DNA of 64,000 nt from NCBI GenBank assembly GCA_019239825.1, contig JAFAZK010000247.1, forward strand, positions 1-64,000, in the 5' to 3' direction. The notes beneath the pieces were generated by a model. That model worked only from the letters and a program-made list of their open reading frames with translations. It searched no databases and had not been told where the DNA came from. Origin of the DNA: Verrucomicrobiota bacterium (GTDB taxonomy: Bacteria; Verrucomicrobiota; Verrucomicrobiia; Chthoniobacterales; JAFAMB01). The position numbers were made by a program, and so were the translations under genes. The first letter of the stretch is position 1. The number at the start of each line of letters is the position of its first letter. Shown piece by piece: positions 18,117 to 26,729 of this stretch.

Positions 18117-19250
18117 ATGAATCCAGTCTTTTTCCAGAACCGTTTATTTGCTGATATCCCGGTCGATGTCTTGGAGGCAACCCCGGTGCGCGAGCGGGTC
18201 TTTGCTCCCGAGACGGTGATTTTTCGGGAAGGCGACCATGGCGACACGCTGATGTTGGTGGGTTCCGGGTTAGTCAAGATCTCAAAGGCCGGGTGGCAGG
18301 GTCACGAAGTCGTCCTTTCGCTGATTGAGGCCAACGATTTTTTTGGCGAGCTGGCATTGCTCGATCGCGAACCGCGCTCAGCCAGTGCAATCGCTCTTAA
18401 GAATACGGTTATCGGCGAGATTGACCGCTCGGCGCTTGACTTTCTGATGGAGAAAGCTCCGCGAGTTCTGCCGGTCAACTTCACGCAAGTTGCAATCGCG
18501 AGACTCAGATCGACCAATGCTAGCTTTGTTCAACACATACTCCGAAGCGAACGCCTTGCTGTTCTCGGGACGATGTTGAGTTCGATCGTTCACGATCTCA
18601 AAAACCCATTGGCCGCGATTACGTCGTCGGTCAGTTATCTTGAGCAAAAGGCTCCCGATGATTTCACGAAGAGTGCGGCCCATATAATAAAAAGCTCGGC
18701 GGATCGAGTAGTGCTTCTAACCGAAGAGCTGTTGGATTTCGCTCGGGGTACCGCGCGGTTGTCTCCTACTTGGACAACGTCAAACCGGTTGTTGGATCTG
18801 CTTGAGACCGAGATTTTAGATCAGGTTCGGCGTACGACCATATCGGTTGAGGTCGAGAACAGGACTAAGGACTCGTTCTGGATCGATGAAATGCGGGTGA
18901 CTCGATGTTTAGCGAACGTTGTGAAGAACGCATGGGAGGCAATGCGGGATCGAGGCAAGTTACGGTTGGAATTCGAAGGGCGCGATAGTGGACTATTCAT
19001 TTCGGTTGCCGACTCCGGGCCAGGTATCCCGGAAGAATTTCGCAGCCAGATATTCGAGCCATTCATGACCTACCGGAAACGGACTGGAACGGGCCTTGGC
19101 CTATCGATCGCGAAATCGTGCGTGGAAGCGCATGAAGGTAAGATTTCCTTCGAGTCTCGGCCTGGAGAGGGCACGACATTTTTTATTTGGTTACCCAAGC
19201 AGAGTCAGAAGTGGCTGAGAGCTAGTCTCGAGGAAACCGCGAAGCGGTAA
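18117..19250 (+). CDS. Sensor histidine kinase with N-terminal cyclic-nucleotide-binding domain
   Basis: A soluble two-component sensor of 378 residues with no transmembrane span. Residues about 15-125 form a cNMP-binding beta-barrel with the phosphate-binding cassette FGELALLDREPRSASAIA (FGE 77-79, RSA 87-89). The HisKA dimerisation helix holds the phospho-acceptor H159 in SSIVHDLKNPLAAI. The HATPase_c domain shows the N-box NVVKNAWEAM (N271), the G1 box VADSGPGIPEEF and the G2 box GTGLGLS (324-330). It should bind cAMP/cGMP or a related ligand and phosphorylate a partner. No response regulator is encoded nearby, so it is an orphan. ATG 18117 was preferred; a GTG at 18087 abuts the upstream stop. 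Confidence 0.88.
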   Translation: MNPVFFQNRLFADIPVDVLEATPVRERVFAPETVIFREGDHGDTLMLVGSGLVKISKAGWQGHEVVLSLIEANDFFGELALLDREPRSASAIALKNTVIGEIDRSALDFLMEKAPRVLPVNFTQVAIARLRSTNASFVQHILRSERLAVLGTMLSSIVHDLKNPLAAITSSVSYLEQKAPDDFTKSAAHIIKSSADRVVLLTEELLDFARGTARLSPTWTTSNRLLDLLETEILDQVRRTTISVEVENRTKDSFWIDEMRVTRCLANVVKNAWEAMRDRGKLRLEFEGRDSGLFISVADSGPGIPEEFRSQIFEPFMTYRKRTGTGLGLSIAKSCVEAHEGKISFESRPGEGTTFFIWLPKQSQKWLRASLEETAKR

Positions 19251-19300
19251 TTTTCCATGCGAGGCCTGCCAGGGACGCAGGTTAATTCCGTCCGAAAACC

Positions 19301-19712
19301 CCTGGAGGAGAGCCGCTTTGTAACGTTGCAGCTCTGTAGCCCTGGAGCGGGGAGCCGCTTCATACGGTAGCAGCTCTATGGGTCTGCAGCGGGCGGTTCC
19401 CGGGCACGTCTCCTGGCGGTGCCATTACCCAGCGGGCTCCGTGCGCAGTTGTCAGCTCGATTTACGAATTAGAATAACCCAAACTATCTATGTTTCGACA
19501 TTGATCGACCGCAAATACCCTTGAGCATTCGGATGATTCGGGGTTTCAAGAATGGTCGTGGTAGAGATGCTCAAAACGGGCGTTGGGGTCATGGCGACGC
19601 TAGCAGACGTTTCCGGGAGCCGCCTGCTGCAGACCCTTAGAGCTGCTACCTTACAAAGCGGCTCCCCTCCAGACTCGCAGAGCTGCAACGTTATAAAGCG
19701 GCCCCCCTCCAG
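19301..19712. repeat. Palindromic GGAGCCGC element, copy C (two nested palindromes)
   Basis: The outer arms at 19301-19335 and 19678-19712 pair over about 35 bp (CCTGGAGGAGAGCCGCTTTG... with its reverse complement). Immediately inside lies a second full pair, 19341-19409 with 19603-19671, each with the family core plus the inner GGGCGGTTCCCGGG/CCGGGAGCCGCCTGCTGC part. The centre (19410-19600) holds no recognised gene. The arrangement looks like one copy inserted between the arms of another. It separates the convergent histidine-kinase and metG genes. Confidence 0.85.
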
Positions 19713-19733
19713 GCGGTGGGCGAAAGCGCTTTC

Positions 19734-21269
19734 CTACCTTTCATCGAATCGGGGAAATACCGGTGTCGGTTCTCCTAACCGGTGCTCGGCCGGAAGCTTA
19801 CCCCAAGCTAATTCTCGGTAACCGGCGGCGTTCAATTGCTCGAGAATCTTCGCCGCAGAGTTTGGAATTACCGGTTCAATCAAGGCTGCCACCAGCCGCG
19901 AAGTCTCTGCTAACGTGTAAAGAACGTCCTGCAGGAGGTCACTTTGGGCTGGTTCCTTGGCTAGTTTCCAAGGCGCTTTTAACTCCACCAGACCGTTAGC
20001 CTGAGTAACCAGGTCGGAAACCGCTTCTAACGCGGCATGAGGCTGGAATTGGGCAAAGGCTTCGTGGTACCGATTCAGGACTAAGCCGGCGGTGGACTTA
20101 ATCGCTTCGAGCTCGGCGTCGTTCGTGTTGGTCTTTTTCACCAAACCGGAATGATATCGCTGCACCATATTGATGGCGCGATTAACCAGGTTCCCGAGAC
20201 CGTTTGCCAGGTCGCTATGGTAGCGGATCAAGAGACGTTCGCTGCTAAAATCGGCATCGTGTCCGGTGGCAATATCCCGCATTAAATAATACCGAAGCGC
20301 GTCCGCTCCATATTGATCGGCCAGTTGGGCCGGATCAACGACGTTGCCCAGGCTCTTGCTCATCTTCGCCCCTTCTACGTTCCACCAACCATGCACCGTC
20401 AAACGCGGCATCTGGTCATCCGAAAACCCCATGGCATGCAACATGATCGGCCAATAAATGCCGTGAGCGGGCACCATGATGTCTTTGCCGATTACGTGTG
20501 CCTTGCACGGCCACAAATCCGCGAAGTCAGGCAGGTTGCTGCCCGGATCTGCTTCATAGCCGGCAAACGTTACATAGTTAAGCAGCGCATCGAACCAGAC
20601 ATAGGTCACGTATTCGTGATCAAAGGGGAATTCAATACCCCAGGAGAGCCGCTCCTGTGGCCGAGAGACGCACAGATCTCCGCTCAGTCGCTCGATAGCA
20701 TTCAGCAATTCAACCTGGCGAAATGCCGGGGTCACGAAATCCGGATGGGTGCGGACAAAGTTTTGCAGCCAGTCCTTGTGCTTAGCTAAACGGAAATACC
20801 AGTTCTCTTCTTCGAGCAGAACTACCTCGCCCCATTCAGGACCAAATTCGCCTTCAGCGTTTCGCTCTTTATCAGTCAGGAATTGTTCTTGGCGGACGCT
20901 GTAATAGCCGGAGTATTTCGCTTTGTACAGTTCGCCTTTATCCTGGAGAGCCTGCAATACCTTTTGGACGGCGCGTTTATGCCGCGGATCGGTGGTAGCA
21001 GCCCAGCCGTCACGCTGGATATTCAGTTTGTCCCAAAGAGACAGGAATTGTGCGGTGACTCGTTCGGCAAAAGCTGCCGGAGCGATGTTTTCTTTTTGGG
21101 CCGCCTGCTGCACCTTTTGACCGTGTTGATCAACGCCGATCAACAGAAACGCAGGACCTTGCGTTCGGCGATAGCGGATAATCACGTCGGCCAAGATTTT
21201 CTCGTAGGCATGCCCGATGTGCGGCGCCGCGTTCGTATAATCGATTGCCGTGGTAACGAAGTATTTCAC
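19734..21269 (-). CDS. metG: Methionyl-tRNA synthetase
   Basis: Charges tRNA-Met with methionine in the cytoplasm. The 511-residue protein is the short form without the C-terminal tRNA-binding/dimerisation domain. The class I signatures are HIGH at 17-20 (NAAPHIGHAYEK) and KMSKS at 302-306 (AKMSKSLGNVV). The connective-peptide region (GYYSVRQEQFLTDKER, then NWYFRLAKHKDWL) lacks the paired Cys knuckles, so it is the zinc-free type. The anticodon-binding helical bundle follows from about residue 350. The gene converges with the cNMP-kinase gene across nested repeat C. Confidence 0.95.
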   Translation of the reverse strand: MKYFVTTAIDYTNAAPHIGHAYEKILADVIIRYRRTQGPAFLLIGVDQHGQKVQQAAQKENIAPAAFAERVTAQFLSLWDKLNIQRDGWAATTDPRHKRAVQKVLQALQDKGELYKAKYSGYYSVRQEQFLTDKERNAEGEFGPEWGEVVLLEEENWYFRLAKHKDWLQNFVRTHPDFVTPAFRQVELLNAIERLSGDLCVSRPQERLSWGIEFPFDHEYVTYVWFDALLNYVTFAGYEADPGSNLPDFADLWPCKAHVIGKDIMVPAHGIYWPIMLHAMGFSDDQMPRLTVHGWWNVEGAKMSKSLGNVVDPAQLADQYGADALRYYLMRDIATGHDADFSSERLLIRYHSDLANGLGNLVNRAINMVQRYHSGLVKKTNTNDAELEAIKSTAGLVLNRYHEAFAQFQPHAALEAVSDLVTQANGLVELKAPWKLAKEPAQSDLLQDVLYTLAETSRLVAALIEPVIPNSAAKILEQLNAAGYRELAWGKLPAEHRLGEPTPVFPRFDER

Positions 21270-21290
21270 CTGATGGAACTTTCCCTAAAA

Positions 21291-21489
21291 TTGCACAACA
21301 AGATCGCAGAGATTACAAAGACAAACAATTTTAACAGGAAGGCCACAAAGCGATAACAATTTTACGACAAGTCACGATTCCACGAATAACCGAGTTTTTT
21401 TAGCGGTTAGGTCTTATCTTGGCGGCTTTTGCGGCCTCGCTGTGAGAATTTCCTGTCTTCGTGTTCTTGCGGTGCTTGTTGTGTGCAAA
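21291..21489. repeat. metG/TPR spacer palindrome
   Basis: The left arm (21291-21350, TTGCACAACAAG... GGCCACAAAG) aligns with the reverse complement of the right arm (21423-21489, ...CTTGTTGTGTGCAA) over about 60 bp with several mismatches. It sits between codirectional genes and overlaps the end of the TPR gene coding strand only at its edge (stop near 21490). The arms are private to this spacer. Confidence 0.6.
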
Positions 21490-21858
21490 TCATTCTTTTG
21501 TGTCTCGAACGATTTTTCCTCCCCAGGATAGGATGCGAGCTTTGCCGCTGGCAGCCTCGGCTTCTTTGATCTGATGATTCCTGACGTAAAACAAAGATAA
21601 ACTTGACCAGGCCAATTGGTCATTTGGCCGGAGCTCGACCGCTTTGTTCCCGGCTTCGATCGCTTCTTGGTACTGCCCGTTTTTCATTAGTGCCATTCCC
21701 AGAGCATGCCAGCCGTCGAAAAAGGTCGGCTCTATTTCGGTGCATTTCCGATACTTTTCGACTGCCGCCGCCAAATCGCCGACCGCCAAATCGCCATTGG
21801 CGTCATCGAAAAGCTCAGCCACACTCTCAGGAATTTCTTCCATAGTGAAATCTCGCAT
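21490..21858 (-). CDS. Small tetratricopeptide-repeat protein
   Basis: A 122-residue soluble protein built mainly of TPR units, likely a protein-protein interaction adaptor. Two or three repeats are visible: AVEKYRKCTEIEPTFFDGWHALG, MALMKNGQYQEAIEAGNKAVELRPNDQLAWSSL and LFYVRNHQIKEAEAASGKAR. Each shows the W/G/Y-A-P spacing of TPR helices. There is no signal peptide. ATG 21858 was used; MEEIP at 21843 is an alternative. Neighbouring genes (metG and a PpiD-like protein) do not reveal its partner. Confidence 0.75.
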   Translation of the reverse strand: MRDFTMEEIPESVAELFDDANGDLAVGDLAAAVEKYRKCTEIEPTFFDGWHALGMALMKNGQYQEAIEAGNKAVELRPNDQLAWSSLSLFYVRNHQIKEAEAASGKARILSWGGKIVRDTKE

Positions 21859-22143
21859 GAGGGAGACCGATTGTCCTGGATGGAGTTGAAGAGCGGATGG
21901 CCCTGTCCAAAGTAGCTAAAGGGGAAACTGAGCGCGACGCTCCCTAACGGAGGGTAGCCGCATTACGAAGGTTATCTCCTTGGACCGAGAACAGCACTTA
22001 TTGTGAGGCTGGCACAAACGTGTGCACTGCCGCGGCTCCGTGGATGCGGGAATTACCGAGAGACGTTTTTAAGCCCAGCGTGTTGAGCGCGTTTAGTCCC
22101 CGAACTGGGTCGTGGTTGACCACTACTGACTCTACACAGAAGC
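21859..22143. other. Spacer between TPR and PpiD-like genes
   Basis: About 285 bp. No supported gene, RNA or long inverted repeat was seen. The sequence is ordinary in composition and may hold the TPR promoter. Confidence 0.4.
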
Positions 22144-23625
22144 CTAGCTAGTTTGATATCTGGCCAGCGGAGAGCCGCCGGCTTTCTGCAGCGCCACCCT
22201 GAGCCATTCTTTGAAAACCAGATTGCCGTAGAACTGCTCGATGGCGCTCGAATTCTTCTTTTTGTACTCAGCAAACTTAGCCTCATCGATTGGCTCCCTG
22301 CTAAGCATGCCCACGAATACGTAGTCTTGGCCCTGGGGTAGAACGTCCGACGTTTCCCCTGGAGATAATTCCAGGCCGTTCTGGCTAATTAGCGTAGCAA
22401 TCGCCGTTTGTTGGCCTGGATCGGCCAAAGCGAAAGCGGGCGGGGTTTCTGGTGTAACACCGGCTTTCTTCGCGGCATCCAGGAAGCTAGCGCCAGCTTT
22501 CATCTCTTTGAGAATGTCCGCGTGAACGGCGTCGGCTTTCATGGCTGCGATCACTTGACCGCGTACATCTGCCAAGGGCGCTACGTGCACCGGGTCAACA
22601 TCTCCCAACTTCGCGACATAGAAACCGTCGGCGCCTTGAATTACATCGGTTATGGGTTGTTCTTTGCTCAGGTTGTTGGCTGCCGTCACCAGACCTTGCT
22701 CCTTAGCGATCAAAGGATCGGGATCGTTGCTGGTGAACATACCGGTCTGCTCAACCTTCAGATCTTTTTCTTTAGCTTTATTATTGAAATCGTTGGGGTG
22801 GTCGGAGACTTCTTGCTGAAAAGCTTCCGCGCTATCCGCGAGCGATTTCAGTACGGTCTGTTTTTCTTTGTCAGCCAGCTTCTTCTGATTGTCGGTCAAG
22901 GTGAAGGCGACGTATTCAATCTTCCGCTTCTCCGGCAACTCATACCGAAAGCTGTGGTCCTGATAGTAGGAATTGACCGCGGCATCGGGAAAATCGTGAT
23001 TATCTTTGAAGTCGGCGGCTTTGAACGACAGCACAGCAAGATTCATCTTCGCCTGGCTCAATTCATAATCGTGTCGCAATATCGATTCGGGCATCGGAGC
23101 TGCAGCCGTAACCAACCGGTAGACGTCTTGAACCCGAAGATTGTCCGCAACCACATTGTCGATATCCGCGGGCGTCAGGCCTCTCGTGTTCGCAAACGCC
23201 ACGATTTGTTGATATTTAGCCTGGTCAAAGTGGCCGTCGGTTTGGAAAGCGTTCAACTTCATTTCGGCGTTCCGGATCTCGTTATCGGACGGTTCGATTT
23301 GAAGGGCCTTGGCTTCGTCCCTCAGTAAAAGAAGGTTCCACGCTAGTCCGAGGTTCTCCTCGTCCCTGCTACGGGCTTCATTCTGCCCCGGCATTAAATG
23401 CCTTAGCAAATCAATGAGACCAAGACCATAGGCAAGTTCTGACACGTTGCTCAGCTTTTGCACGTCCTCGAGGGAGATCGACCGGCCGTTGATTGTCCCG
23501 ATCACCGATTGGGCGCCTCCTCGCATCCTCGTCGAGGGGTTCAGGAACACGATGAAGGTTACGATGGTAACGATCGTGATGATGATCAGCAGGGATCGTT
23601 GCCGTTTACGGAGGGTGTCGAGCAT
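22144..23625 (-). CDS. PpiD/SurA-like membrane-anchored periplasmic chaperone
   Basis: A 493-residue protein with one N-terminal transmembrane anchor (about 12-30, LLIIITIVTIVTFIVFL) and a long periplasmic region, as in PpiD. After the anchor comes the SurA N-like segment (GTINGRSISLEDVQKLSNVSELAYG), in which helices surround an embedded region rich in Lys/Glu/Gln (EKRKIEYVAFTLTDNQKKLADKEKQ). A parvulin-like block (GADGFYVAKLGDVDPVHVAPLADVRGQV) follows. The usual parvulin active-site signature is not clear, so isomerase activity is uncertain and chaperone function is more likely. The gene lies 187 bp downstream of nuoN in the same direction and may be read from the nuo operon at a low level. 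Confidence 0.75.
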   Translation of the reverse strand: MLDTLRKRQRSLLIIITIVTIVTFIVFLNPSTRMRGGAQSVIGTINGRSISLEDVQKLSNVSELAYGLGLIDLLRHLMPGQNEARSRDEENLGLAWNLLLLRDEAKALQIEPSDNEIRNAEMKLNAFQTDGHFDQAKYQQIVAFANTRGLTPADIDNVVADNLRVQDVYRLVTAAAPMPESILRHDYELSQAKMNLAVLSFKAADFKDNHDFPDAAVNSYYQDHSFRYELPEKRKIEYVAFTLTDNQKKLADKEKQTVLKSLADSAEAFQQEVSDHPNDFNNKAKEKDLKVEQTGMFTSNDPDPLIAKEQGLVTAANNLSKEQPITDVIQGADGFYVAKLGDVDPVHVAPLADVRGQVIAAMKADAVHADILKEMKAGASFLDAAKKAGVTPETPPAFALADPGQQTAIATLISQNGLELSPGETSDVLPQGQDYVFVGMLSREPIDEAKFAEYKKKNSSAIEQFYGNLVFKEWLRVALQKAGGSPLARYQTS

Positions 23626-23628
23626 AAA

Positions 23629-23795
23629 GTAGTAATCAGTAAACAGTAATCAGTAATCAGTAAAGCGGTTGCTAATGGCTTCGGCGGCCATCAGACGGCC
23701 AGCGGCATGGCTTGTCAGAGCTCCTTGGTACTCAGAAAAGACCGCTGCCGCTGGAGAATAAATACTGATTACTGACTTACTGATTACTGGTTACT
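23629..23795. repeat. PpiD/nuoN spacer palindrome (AGTAATCAGT arms)
   Basis: Tandem AGTAATCAGTAA units at 23629-23663 face their reverse complements (ACTGATTACTGACTTACTG) at 23763-23795. They enclose about 100 bp containing GCGGC-rich inner repeats. The arms are short tandem repeats like the GAGCAC and AATCGTCCTCG arms elsewhere. Confidence 0.75.
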
Positions 23796-23812
23796 CCGGG
23801 TTTTAGGGGGAG

Positions 23813-25246
23813 CTAGCTTAGCAACCCCGCTCCCAACTGCGGGAAGATTCCAAAAAGGAAAATCAGAACCACGAGTGCTCCGATCGTGATCGTGGAGAGC
23901 AGGCTGACGGGAATGGCCGTCTGGGTTCCGGTCGTTGTTTGCCAATACATGGCTCGCACCACCTTCAGATAATAGTAGAACCCACAACCGACCGTAATAA
24001 TGGCCACCACGATGAGCAGAAATTGTTGCGATTCGAAGGCCACTTTAAAAACGAGGAATTTACCTAGGAAGCCGGCAGTTAGCGGGACGCCGGCCAGAGA
24101 CGCCATCGCAATTAGCAGGCTAAAGGCTAGAAAAGGTGAGCGCTTACTCAGACCGTTGAAATGGGTGATATCGTCGCCTTCCGAATTTTTCGCCACGATG
24201 ATCAAGACGATGAAGGAAAGCAGTGTCATTAGTAGATAAGCTGCCAGGTAAACCACCACGGCGAGACCGGCATCAAGAGCGCCGAAGCTGGCGACCGCCA
24301 TCAGAAGGTAACCGGCATGCCCAATACTGGAGTAAGCCAATAGCCGCTTGAAATTTGTTTGCGGCAGAGCGGCCAGGTTTCCGTAAACGAGCGTAGCGGC
24401 GGCCAGTAATACAATGGCAAAGGACAGTTTAGACTCGATCGCCGGCAAACTTTGAAAGGCCTCGAGTACTCTTAGCAAAACGATAAATCCTGCCGCCTTC
24501 GACCCGACAGACAGAAAAGCCGTAATCGGCGTTGGCGCTCCTTGATACACGTCTGGGACCCAGAACTGAAAAGGTGCCGCAGCTACTTTGAAGCCGAGAC
24601 CGACGATCACGAGCATCGCGCCGAACAGAAGGCCAGTTTGATTTGAAACCGGAATTGACGGCAGCACTTTGGCGATGCTGGTCAAATTCGTGTTCTGGGT
24701 GATCCCGTAGATCCAGGTAATGCCATAGACGAAGAACCCTGTGGATAGTGCGCCCAGGATCAAATATTTGGCACCTGCTTCCAGCGAAGCCGGATTACGC
24801 CGAGTAAACGCGACTAGCGTATAAAAGGAGACGGTGACCAGTTCCAGCGAGATGAAGATGATCACGAAATCTGTAGCCGACGCCATCCACATCAAGCCGG
24901 CGCAGGTCAGGATCGGGAGCGAGTAAAATTCGCCGATGCCGGCCTGGGGAGTGATCCCATGAACAAATTTTCTAACGGTATCGGAATAGTCGATCGACAT
25001 GATCAGCACGATGATCGTGGTGATTAAGGCGAACTTTTTGAAAAAGAGAGCGGCTTTATCTTGGGTATAACCGGCGACCTCCGAGGCAGGGAAACTGCCG
25101 AACTGGAGCAGCAGAAAAACGAAGGCCAGGCCGATGATACCGATTATCGCAATAATATTACGGTTGAGGCGGTCGGCGAACGACTCAATGAGCAACAAAC
25201 CGAGGCCTAAGGCCAGAACAATCAGTTCAAGGAGTATCGGGGACAT
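23813..25246 (-). CDS. nuoN: NADH-quinone oxidoreductase subunit N
   Basis: Antiporter-like proton-pumping subunit of complex I in the inner membrane. From the preferred ATG at 25246 (MSPILLELIV) the protein has 477 residues and about 14 hydrophobic spans. The proton-antiporter helices carry expected features such as AGLMWMASATDFVIIFISLELVTVSFYTLVAF (Glu in helix 5) and a VWVPDVYQGAPTPITAFLSVGSKAAGF block with conserved Lys. It is the last gene of the nuo run, beginning 4 bp after nuoM. A 187-bp spacer with its own palindrome separates it from the PpiD-like gene. Confidence 0.93.
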   Translation of the reverse strand: MSPILLELIVLALGLGLLLIESFADRLNRNIIAIIGIIGLAFVFLLLQFGSFPASEVAGYTQDKAALFFKKFALITTIIVLIMSIDYSDTVRKFVHGITPQAGIGEFYSLPILTCAGLMWMASATDFVIIFISLELVTVSFYTLVAFTRRNPASLEAGAKYLILGALSTGFFVYGITWIYGITQNTNLTSIAKVLPSIPVSNQTGLLFGAMLVIVGLGFKVAAAPFQFWVPDVYQGAPTPITAFLSVGSKAAGFIVLLRVLEAFQSLPAIESKLSFAIVLLAAATLVYGNLAALPQTNFKRLLAYSSIGHAGYLLMAVASFGALDAGLAVVVYLAAYLLMTLLSFIVLIIVAKNSEGDDITHFNGLSKRSPFLAFSLLIAMASLAGVPLTAGFLGKFLVFKVAFESQQFLLIVVAIITVGCGFYYYLKVVRAMYWQTTTGTQTAIPVSLLSTITIGALVVLIFLFGIFPQLGAGLLS

Positions 25247-25250
25247 AAAG

Positions 25251-26729
25251 TCATTTCCAGAAGAGGGCCATACCGGGCTCGATCTTTTGTAGGACGGCCT
25301 GGGGCGCAAAACCGAATACGATCAAACCGGCAAGAAGCAATACGACCGGCCAGCCCAGACCCAGAGTGACGTCTTTTACGTTGGCCCACCGGCTGGGGCG
25401 ATCGCCGAAAAAGATGCTGCGATAAGCACGCAGCATATAAACCGCGGAGATGACCAAACCCCAGAGAGCGCAAACCGTTGCGATCTGGTAACCGTTAAAG
25501 GCAGCGCCGGGGCTTGCAGTTTTGAACGCGCCAAAAAAGACTAGAAGCTCAGAAGCAAAATTCGCGAAGCCGGGCAAGCCAATCGAAGCGTAGAGCGCCA
25601 ACCCAAACAGGAAACTAAGTAATGGCATTGACTTGGCTAGGCCTCCCAAATCCCGATAATCGAGCGTTCCTGTCTGTTTGCGCAGTTCGCCGGAAATCGC
25701 GAACAATGCCGCGATGGACAGACCATGCGCGAGCATCAAGAGAGCTGCTCCGTCGACACCGATCAGGTTGGTGGTAGCGAGTCCTAAGAAAATGTAGCCC
25801 ATGTGCATCACGCTGGAATACCCCAGGGTCAGGTCGAGCTGTTTCTGATTAATGGTAGCGAGGCCAACGAATATGATGTTGCCGACCAGCAAGGTCAGAA
25901 GCAGCCAGGTAAAGTTGTGAGCGGCTTCCGGCATTAATGGAAGCGCGAGTCGTAGAAGACCGTACAAGCCGAATTTTTTTAGCACGCCCGCATGCAACAT
26001 TGCCACGGGGACCGGAGCGGCCGCATAAGCCTGGGGAGCCCAGGTGTGAAAGGGAAACAATGAAACCAGAGTGCCGAAGCCGAAAAGCATGAGCAAAAAG
26101 ACCCAATTGGCACTAGGCCCGGTGAAGACCGCGTGAGTAGCCATCGCCTGCAGCTTGACGATATCGAAGGTCCGATCCTTGTCGGGAACCATCAAATAAA
26201 GCCCGATCAAGCCGACCAGCAGGACGATGCTCCCGATCGACAGATAAATCGTTATCTTCCAGGCAGCCGCTTGCCGGTTACCGCTGCCCCAGATACCGAT
26301 CATCAGGAACGTGGGGATGAGCGCCAACTCGTGAAACGCGTAGAAGAAGAACAGATCCAGAGAAGCAAAAGCACCAGCCGCACCCGCCGCAATGGCCATT
26401 ACGCAGGCCATATACCGATGCAGGTTCTCTTCGGTGCGAGGAGACATCCAGGCTGCGGCTAGCGCAACCAAGGAGGTGAGAAAGAGCATCGTCGCATTCA
26501 ATCCGTCGACACCCACGTAAAACTTCAAGTCCCAGGCCGGGACCAAAGGCAGGGCGGAGGTGAATTGGTATCCTCCGGCCGCATGATCGTAGCCCAAGAA
26601 AAGAATCAGCGAAGAAATCAGTGCGACGACGGCGCCCGTGATCGCGGTCCTTCGCGGCGCAAGTCCAAATAGGATCAGGATAGCGGCGACTAACGGTCCC
26701 AAATAGGTGAGATGTACTAGTACGTTCAT
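25251..26729 (-). CDS. nuoM: NADH-quinone oxidoreductase subunit M
   Basis: Second antiporter-like membrane subunit of complex I, 492 residues with about 14 transmembrane helices. Recognisable blocks include DLFFFYAFHELALIPTFLMIGIWG (conserved Glu in helix 5), LFPFHTWAPQAYAAAPVPVAMLHAGVLKKFGLYGLLRL (Lys-bearing helices 7-8) and GYSSVMHMGYIFLGL. The start overlaps the nuoL stop by 4 bp, and nuoN follows after 4 bp. A long apparent antisense frame within it is a shadow. Confidence 0.95.
   Translation of the reverse strand: MNVLVHLTYLGPLVAAILILFGLAPRRTAITGAVVALISSLILFLGYDHAAGGYQFTSALPLVPAWDLKFYVGVDGLNATMLFLTSLVALAAAWMSPRTEENLHRYMACVMAIAAGAAGAFASLDLFFFYAFHELALIPTFLMIGIWGSGNRQAAAWKITIYLSIGSIVLLVGLIGLYLMVPDKDRTFDIVKLQAMATHAVFTGPSANWVFLLMLFGFGTLVSLFPFHTWAPQAYAAAPVPVAMLHAGVLKKFGLYGLLRLALPLMPEAAHNFTWLLLTLLVGNIIFVGLATINQKQLDLTLGYSSVMHMGYIFLGLATTNLIGVDGAALLMLAHGLSIAALFAISGELRKQTGTLDYRDLGGLAKSMPLLSFLFGLALYASIGLPGFANFASELLVFFGAFKTASPGAAFNGYQIATVCALWGLVISAVYMLRAYRSIFFGDRPSRWANVKDVTLGLGWPVVLLLAGLIVFGFAPQAVLQKIEPGMALFWK

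Noticed and set aside
22408-23328. 306-residue plus-strand open frame antisense to the PpiD-like gene
   Set aside because: The opposite strand encodes a protein with a membrane anchor and normal composition; the plus-strand frame is a shadow of its codon pattern.
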